Source: Pleurotus ostreatus/Saccharomyces cerevisiae fusant
Taxonomy: Eukaryota > Opisthokonta
DNA length: 14,362 bases
Reading direction: 5' to 3'
Assembly: GCA_024196135.1 (NCBI GenBank)
Contig: JAMQCK010000890.1
Coordinates: forward strand, 1 to 14,362
The position numbers and the translations under genes were made by a program. The notes beneath the pieces are model-generated. The model ran no database searches. It was not told the origin of the DNA and saw nothing but the letters and a program-made list of their open reading frames with translations. The stretch's first letter is position 1. The number at the start of each line of letters is the position of its first letter. Positions 8,344 through 14,362 of the stretch are shown here, in pieces.

Positions 8344-9913
8344 TCAGGAATACCTTAATGTATATGCACAGAAACTCAAGTGGCCCTTAGTTGACTCTTC
8401 CCTGTACTGCATCTTCTGTCCCGCTCGATTGTGACTTTGCCACACTCGCGTGCCGTCCATCTCACGCATGGACGAATGGGGCAGGTCAAGATCACGCGGA
8501 AGCAAAACGAGAAACCTTGTCCCTGATCCGATCAAGTTCAACACGCATCTTTCCATATACGGGACAATAACCAGCAGGCGTGGACGACACGTTTAGCTTG
8601 CAGCCTTCTGCGTACGCTGATGACATGCGCGACCTAAGCGAAGTAAGCGTTGGATGACGGTCCCGTCCGAGGTGGGAGTGCAGCGTCTTCAAGCTACGAG
8701 CTCGGCGAATATCTGCTCGAGCGCTTGATCGAATAGAATGAGGTCAAACAATTCGAAGAGTACATCGTTATTGCCACTCTGAGAGCTTCCAAAGCCAAGA
8801 AAACGCTGAGAGATGCATCCTCAGCGAAGCTACTATCTGGAGTCCATGGTCGAGGGAAATTCCTCAACATTGCACTGGATCTTCTACGTGTCGTATGTAA
8901 TGTTTGAGATCGTATTCAGTGCTAAGAAGAGGTTCAAGTCAGGCAGAGGCTCGCTTGTAGAAAATCAAGGAGATAGCACAGGCTTGGGAGAGCAGATGAG
9001 CTTCTTCTTCGCAGGAAATGGCAACCGCCTTCGACGGATGATCCATCGAGGTGCACAGTAGACGGCGCATGGAGTAGTAGATTGAATCATTAGTGAAGCC
9101 AGCCCTGCGTTGATCTCAAGAAAGACTGATCAACATGCGCTTACAAGGCGTGGGTGGCTCCGACTTTGGTCGGACGGCCGCGGAAGGGTCCGCATGATCA
9201 GAGCATGCAGCAGAAAGACCCATATACAGAGGTATCACCTCGTCCACGTTCACGTAGATTCAAGGCTAGACAGCCGGAGCAAACCAACTGATCAGTGATG
9301 ATTAGAGAGGGTCCTGACAGTTCACTGATCAGTCGAAATTATGGCACGCCATAGTAGACGCCCGGAGCTAAGAGCACACTTGGACGGAGGCTAGCACGGG
9401 CTCACTCGTATCCCACAGCGAGTGCTCAGTGATGCGGGTCGAGCTCTTTTACGCTTGAAGTTGCCACTGGCCCTCATGGATCGCGTTCGAGAGGGAGATA
9501 CATCAGTGTCTGGGGTTCAAGCAGAGGATTTCTTACTTCTGAACATTCTGAATATCACGATGAATCGCATCGACGATGCTTGCTTTGCCCCGCGACCTCA
9601 TTCCCTCACCGTCGTCCCGCGGTGGGGAAGGCAGAGCTCATGGGACCCACGTGGCACTTCCCCGCATAGATTGCTGTCTGTCGTTCCTCTTCCCCACCTT
9701 CCCCGCGCCTCCAAACCTCGATATGTTGCAACTTCACAAAACACCTAGCAGCCTTCGCGCAGTACTCTCGCCCGACGCGAGCGTATGAGGGCAAGCGCGC
9801 TCCCATCGGCTCTCACGACGGTCGCGCGTCACCCCGGACCCCATGACCGCGTACCATCGGAGCAGCCTTCTACGTCGCATTCTTAGCGTCTTTGCTCCTT
9901 ACCTCTCGCCACC
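8344..9913. other. Long spacer, no certain gene
   Basis: About 1.5 kb lies between the zinc-finger-like gene and the thiolase ATG. It contains a protein-like but interrupted stretch at about 8735-9061, a cluster of four TGATCA motifs at 9127-9331 with a 12-bp inverted repeat, and the thiolase promoter at its right end. No clear TATA box precedes the thiolase. No tRNA or rRNA pattern and no transposase motif was found. Confidence 0.4.
9287..9333. repeat. 12-bp inverted repeat built on ACTGATCAGT palindromes
   Basis: ACTGATCAGTGA at 9287-9298 and its exact reverse complement TCACTGATCAGT at 9322-9333 are separated by 23 bp. Each arm contains the 10-bp perfect palindrome ACTGATCAGT, so the arms can also be read as two copies of one dyad site. 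It could be a paired protein-binding site or the remains of a small element; no target-site duplication is evident. Confidence 0.55.
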
Positions 9914-11588
9914 ATGATCCTGTCGTCCTCCAGAGCAACGGTAGCGCGAGCCCTCCGCCCCCAGCTCGCGCGAGCCGCGTCAACGCAGCCCCCGCGCGGC
10001 ATGCGCGAGATCCTGTCGAAGAACCCGGACGACGTGGTCTTCACGTTCGCGAAGCGCACGGCGGTGGGGAAGGCTCGCAAGGGGCAGTTCAAGGACGTGC
10101 CCGTCGACGAGATGCTGCTGGCCTTGTTCAAGGCGCGTCTGTGCGATCAGCACTGTTGTTCCCTTGCTGACGCGCGCTTCTCCGCAGGCCACGCTTGAGA
10201 AGACGGGACTCGATCCAGCGAAGATAGACGATATCTGCGTCGGGACATGTCACCCTCCGTCGCCGCTATACGTCTCTCGGGCGGCCGCCCTAGCCGCTGG
10301 CATCCCCAACTCAGTCCCCATTTCTACCGTCAACCGTCTGTGTTCTTCTGGACTCATGGCGGTCCGCAACATCGCGCACGCGATTCAAGCGGGAGAAAGT
10401 GGCATAGGCATTGCCGCAGGCGTCGAGAGCATGAGCCTCAAGTACGCTCGCTACCCCCACACATTCGTAACCCCTGTACTTACACACTCACAGCCCGCGC
10501 CCTACCCCCGCCGTCTCCGACGCCGTCGCCGCGCACCCCGAAGCGCACGACTGCCTCCAACCCATGGGCTGGACCTCCGAGATGGTCGTCCAGACCTACA
10601 ACATCTCCCGCCAGACACAGGACGCCTACGCGCTCACCTCCCACACGCGCGCCGCGTCTGCACTGGCGCGCGGCCTCTTCCAGCACGAGATCCTCCCCGT
10701 CGAGATCCGCGGGCAGACGATCTCCGTCGACGACACCATCCGCGCGGGCGTCACGCTCGACTCGCTCGCCGCGCTGCGCCCGGCGTTCCCGGACTGGGGC
10801 GCGGCGTCGACGACGGCAGGGAATGCGTCGGGCGTGGGCGATGGGGCGGGGCTGGTGGTGATGATGCGGAGGGATAGGGCGGAGAGGGAGGGGCTCCCGG
10901 TGGTAGGGAAGTGGGTGGGGAGCGCGGTTGTGGGCGTGGAGCCGAGGATTATGGGTATTGCGCCAGTGGCGGCTGTGCCAAAGATGCTCGAGCGGGTCGG
11001 GTTGAACAAGGAGGAGGTGGATGTCTATGAGGTGGGTTTGGTGCAGTTATGGTTGCTGCGCATGTTCATGCAGATGATGGTGTTCTACTTTGAGCATCTG
11101 GTCATTCTGACCTTGCACGAACCCGACTTTCTTCGTGTATTCTGTCCTGAACACCTCACTTACGCCATTGCAGATCAACGAAGCTTTCGCCTCCCAGTTT
11201 GCGTACTGCGTACAGCAGCTCGACATCCCAATAGAGAAGATCAATCCCAATGGCGGCGCTATCGCCATCACACATCCGTTGGGCATGAGTGAGTTCTCGT
11301 CCTCACTCGTCCTCGACCCTTCCGTTCCTCGACTCATCCATTCCTCCGCCCACACTTTCTCTTCTCGGATATCTCGCCGCGACGGGTTCTGTCATGGCTT
11401 CATCGGGCGCATTCCCCAACATATGCCATCCTCTCGCTCTTGCTGACGCACATTCCTCTCTAGCCGGCGTCCGCCAGATCGTCACAGGCCTCGCAGAGCT
11501 GCAGCGGCGTGAGGAGAAGGTCCTGCTCACGAGTATGTGCATCGGCAGCGGGATGGGCGCAGCGAGTATAGTGGTCAACGAGGCGTGA
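9914..11588 (+). CDS. 3-ketoacyl-CoA thiolase (acetyl-CoA C-acyltransferase)
   Basis: The model is join(9914..10132, 10188..10441, 10494..11031, 11174..11288, 11464..11588), 416 residues. The ATG sits in an ideal context (GCCACCATG). Thiolases cleave 3-ketoacyl-CoA with CoA to release acetyl-CoA, the last step of fatty-acid beta-oxidation. Motifs run in order: VNRLCSSGL with nucleophile C125, [25 protein letters not shown] (339-343), NPNGGAIA and HPLG with H371, and CIGSGMG with C401, so all three catalytic residues are present. Length and order fit a complete thiolase I of the 3-ketoacyl type. Residues 1-30 are Arg/Ala/Ser-rich without acids, resembling a mitochondrial presequence; I see no good peroxisomal PTS2. 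Introns are 55, 52, 142 and 175 nt, the last two unusually long here. The first appears to be a GC-AG intron. Confidence 0.92.
10133..10187 (+). other. Probable GC-AG intron in the thiolase gene
   Basis: Joining ...LLALFK to [10 protein letters not shown] needs a phase-0 intron ending at the CAG of 10185-10187. No GT lies at a phase-0 position on the donor side; the two nearby GT donors (10137 and 10141) both force a frameshift. AAG followed by GCGCGT at 10133 fits, and it is the local GTGCGT donor with T changed to C at position 2. The resulting junction FKATLEKT matches what thiolases of this group carry there. Confidence 0.7.
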
Positions 11589-12029
11589 GGTGAGCGTGTT
11601 TAGAGATCACTAGAGGAGTCCTTTGAGCTGACTTTGTGAAGGACTTACGTTTTACTGAATGCTCCTCGACATCTCTTCGATGACCTACATCGGTGTTCGC
11701 CATCGAGGCAAGCCCTCGCATATCTGTCCTACGATTACAAGTGACTATGAAAGACAATGACCACACAGTGCCCGCGTCCCGTCTATATCTAGCAGTGAAT
11801 GTCTAACAACAACAGAAGATCCCAGCAGTGGAAAGAGAGTCTAGGCCGACAGTGGAAGAGGTGTATGCCAGCAAAAGAAATCTATGCAGGAGAAAGGGAA
11901 ATGTTCATGAAGGAGGTTCACTCCGCGGTTCGTCAACCCCGACATCCAGCGCGCATCGGCCAGACCATCGCACCACTAGCGATGGCGCTGATCTCCAGTA
12001 TGTGCTCCCGAGCCGCGATCCTGCGCCGA
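11589..12029. other. Convergent spacer between thiolase and HNH-like genes
   Basis: The thiolase (+) and HNH-like (-) genes end towards each other here. The stretch should contain both 3' UTRs. Short open frames on either strand have no recognisable motifs, and I see no repeat or RNA gene. Confidence 0.45.
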
Positions 12030-13211
12030 TCAGCCCGCCAGCAACGTCAAAGCTCCGTGTAGCAGGCCCGCCGACGACCCGTCCTCCTCGAGCACGGATG
12101 TGGAGAGGATGTTCGCGTACAGCTTCGACAGCGCGTCATTCGCGCCCGAGAGGTGCGCGACTCGACAGCATACCGCGTGCGTTCGTATGAACGCCGGATC
12201 TGGCGGCGGTATGCTCAGCCCCGTGCGCGGGTCCTCGAAGGGGCGGAGGGTGATCTCGGTGAGGCAGTCCCGCGGCGCGCCGCGGGGCCCGGTGAGGCGG
12301 TAGCGCGTCTGGGTGTCGTTGGGGCCGTGCGTGGCGGCGAGGGGGAGGGGCTCGAGGCAGAGGCGGAGCTTGTTCATGGCGAGATTGATGGGTTCGCTGA
12401 CGGCGATGAGGTTGCGCGGGGTGTGGGGGTCGTGGGCACGGGCGTCAGGGATGGCGCCGATGCGGTAGAGGACGGCGACGCATTCGCGGGTGACTTTATT
12501 CTGGTGGTGCGTTCGCGTCAGCGGGGGAATGGGCGGGGAGGGTGAAGGGGATGGATAGGCGCACCCTGGGCAGGAACTCCGCGACCTTGACGGTTACGTT
12601 GTTGGTGGAGGGTCGGGTGAGGCCGCGCTCGACGCTGAGGTTGTCGGTGTAGCCGGTCATTGAGCAACGGAAGTCGTCGCGGAGGAGGGTCTTTGAGGCA
12701 AGTCAGATTCATTCCCTGCTGTGGTATGCGCTGACGCACCTTAGCTTTGTATTGTACATTGTCCGGCCCCTTGCATGCCTCAATATAGTCGTCCAGCTTC
12801 ACCTTCCGTGGGGGCGCCGACGTATCCGACTCCGATGTCGCGATCGCTTTCGACCTGACTGCACGCCGATCAGCACCCATCCGCCTTTGACTGGATCGCG
12901 CCGCCCGCATGCGCCTACTCACAATGGTGCACAAAGTACTTGACGAACAGCATGCCGAGCCGGTACAGCCGCGCGTCCACCTCGCAGCAGTACGACACGT
13001 CCGCCGCGATGCGCTCGCGGCCCGCGGGTGAGATGGGATGCAGCAGCAGGTAGCCGAGGACGCGCGCGGTGACGGTATGCGAGATGGGGCCGTGTGCGCG
13101 GAGGTGCGAGGCGCGCTGCTCGTAGCGGAGCACGCTCTCGTACGCGGGGTCGGGGTCGATGGGGTCGGCAGGGGGCAGCGGCTGGGCAGACAAACCCCAG
13201 CCATCGTCCAT
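12030..13211 (-). CDS. HNH-nuclease-like fungal protein
   Basis: The model is complement(join(12030..12500, 12565..12690, 12740..12858, 12923..13211)), 334 residues, introns of 64, 49 and 64 nt with consistent phases. The N-terminal half is helical (ARVLGYLLLHPIS, LGMLFVKYFVHH). It leads to TLLRDDFRCSMTG at 137-149, the strand that opens HNH domains of many basidiomycete hypothetical proteins (RDxxRCxxTG). Further on come AEFLPR at 173-178, VAVLYRIGAIPDA, PRNLIAVSEPIN around 207-217 and KLRLCLEPL, then a C-terminal block with CCRVAHLSGA, all in the order expected for that family. At the position where relatives usually have AHI, this protein reads AEF, so the metal or catalytic histidine seems missing. 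Catalytic activity is doubtful; a degenerate nuclease fold is the best description. The family call rests on remembered motif patterns only. Confidence 0.68.
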
Positions 13212-13871
13212 GGCGCGCGTCGTGTGGGGGAGGGGGAGGTGGCGACGGTGGTGGGAGGATGATGAAAGAGGCCGATATGCAAATGTGGCGGCGCTGGGCG
13301 CCTAAATCGAGCGATCGGCGAGGGTGTGAAATCGGGCTCAACTTGAAGAGGGTGAGTCACCGCTTGGTCACTGCGAGTTGGGTGGCAAACAGAAGACCTT
13401 CAGGCTCTTGTTTGACAGCGAGTAGCCGGTAGCAAGCATGAACGATGCTGTTCCTGAATCCTTCTGACCATCTGACGAGCTTGGTCTGCTATTGCGAGCC
13501 CCTCCTCGATCGGTGCATTCGATCTGGGAGCGTAGTACAAGGAGTCTGACCGTATGTAAAGCGCACCTATCAACTAAGATTTGTCTCGGAGGGGGCCCCC
13601 AGTACTTGGCCAAACGAATAGAGAACTTGCACTAGTCGGGTGAGCGAGCGTCATGGAGGGCCTCGTCGAAGGGAAACGTAACACCAGCTTTACGTTGCCT
13701 GCGAAATTGGCCAACACTGCGCGCTCGCGAGGCGGTCTGTTCAGACGTAAATTCCGAGCTTCGACTTTCTTTTAGAGCCTCTTATCAAGTATCTACAGCT
13801 ACGGAGACATGTACAGTACCGATCCCTACTTAAATACAGATAAATATGATACAAATGGCCGATGGGTCGTG
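13212..13871. other. Spacer upstream of the HNH-like gene
   Basis: This lies between two genes read leftward and should hold the HNH-like gene's promoter and the 3' UTR of the gene to its right. Near the HNH-like ATG the coding strand is rich in pyrimidines (about 13215-13260), a common feature of fungal core promoters. No TATA box is clear. A GGGGGCCCCC palindrome lies at 13591-13600. The right part is AT-richer and has no coding signal that I can support. Confidence 0.4.
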
Positions 13872-14357
13872 CTACGCAATAGTCCGTGGTCTTTTAGGCC
13901 GCTTCTGTGAGCCCACGCCGTCGTTGTCTGCGTACGACCGCTTCCCCAATCGGACGAGGGATTTACACCGTCTCGCCGTGGCCGCTTTCGCCTGCATGCT
14001 ACGTGTTATGGGGCCCGTAGGAATATCCTTCTGTCGAGGACGAAGATTATATCGCGTCTGGCGCAGTAGTCAGTCTACGGGTCTGATGCATGTAATGCTG
14101 CAACGTACTTGTTCGTTCGTCTTCGAAGCTTTCTCCCTGGATCGTCTCGGACGCACTGTCTTTCGCTCTGGCGTCGTCGGAGGGCTTAGCGGGGCGCCTG
14201 GGCTGACGAGCTCACTGGCCGCCGGTGCGTGAGGTTCGTCGATCCGCACGACGTTCGCCACGACGCGGTGCAGCACATCTTGCAGGTCGATGGCGGCGGC
14301 CAGCGACTCCAGCCTCGCCTTGTCCATGACTAGTCCTTCGGAGGCCTCAGCGTCCAT
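13872..14357 (-). CDS. Small basic, probably nuclear protein; 5' end may be cut
   Basis: The model is complement(join(13872..14057, 14109..14357)), 144 residues if it starts at the ATG of 14357-14355. Only five bases lie upstream in the window and they contain no in-frame stop, so the gene may begin further right. The intron 14058-14108 is 51 nt with a GTACGT donor, a CTGAC branch point and a CCAG acceptor; a second acceptor 27 nt on would keep frame and drop nine residues. Residues 12-38 look like an amphipathic helix (LESLAAAIDLQDVLHRVV). Proline-directed SP/TP sites and a basic patch (RPRRSREK) follow, then RYNLRPRQK, GPITRSM and a C-terminal KRPKRPR. These basic clusters suggest nuclear import. 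The family is not recognised. Confidence 0.55.
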
Positions 14358-14362
14358 CGTCG

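Noticed and set aside
10247..10861. A 204-codon + strand frame inside the thiolase gene
   Set aside because: It is the out-of-frame shadow of thiolase exons 2 and 3, rich in Arg/Pro/Ser as expected from GC-rich codon bias; the thiolase frame explains the region fully.
13277..13284. ATGCAAAT octamer upstream of the HNH-like gene
   Set aside because: The octamer is a target of POU factors of animals, which fungi lack; a single 8-mer is not evidence here.
12518..13360. A 280-codon open frame on the - strand covering most of the HNH-like gene
   Set aside because: It is the longest unbroken frame there but reads through two introns in the wrong phase and gives low-complexity Pro/Arg/Ser text. 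The spliced model gives a coherent protein with recognisable motifs.
13846..14232. A 128-codon + strand frame near the right edge
   Set aside because: The opposite strand carries a spliced frame with coherent basic motifs and proper splice sites, so this is its shadow.
1..14362. Bacterial-type operon, CRISPR array, phage or plasmid functions
   Set aside because: Genes are split by spliceosomal introns and no regularly spaced repeats, integrase, replication or conjugation motifs are visible.

Overview
The window looks like nuclear DNA of a filamentous basidiomycete, most likely an Agaricomycete. The evidence is many short introns (about 47-65 nt) with GTGCGT/GTGAGT-type donors and CTNAC-like branch points, and two genes of the FunK1 fungal-type protein kinase family, which is greatly expanded in Agaricomycetes. 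No bacterial, plasmid or CRISPR-like organisation is visible. Genes were assembled by joining reading frames across splice sites and testing that phases agree; none was checked against transcripts or databases.

Layout. 1-321 (+): the last two exons of a GH2 beta-mannosidase. 470-2950 (-): a complete five-exon FunK1 kinase of 760 aa, convergent with the mannosidase. 3675-4738 (-): a tandem second FunK1 copy that lacks about 430 N-terminal residues of its neighbour, has altered catalytic-loop residues and ends at a premature TAG; its lost tail is still readable at 3567-3674. 4739-6130: mostly unexplained DNA, ending in a CCAAT/TATA promoter. 6133-6699 (+): a small three-exon gene for a basic protein with an acidic tail. 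7602-8343 (+): a two-exon gene with a Ser/Thr-rich N-terminus and one C2H2-like zinc site. 8344-9913: no certain gene, but a TGATCA-rich inverted repeat and a possible decayed coding stretch. 9914-11588 (+): a complete five-exon 3-ketoacyl-CoA thiolase (416 aa) with all three catalytic residues and one apparent GC-AG intron. 12030-13211 (-): a four-exon HNH-nuclease-like fungal protein. 13872-14357 (-): a small basic protein, probably nuclear, whose 5' end may lie beyond the window.

Function. The genes do not form a pathway: polysaccharide breakdown (mannosidase), fatty-acid breakdown (thiolase) and several lineage-specific proteins, probably mostly nuclear, sit side by side, as is usual in fungal genomes. 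The most informative part is the FunK1 pair, an intact kinase next to a partial paralogue with the same intron positions, which captures duplication and decay of this family. I see no complete undescribed system here.
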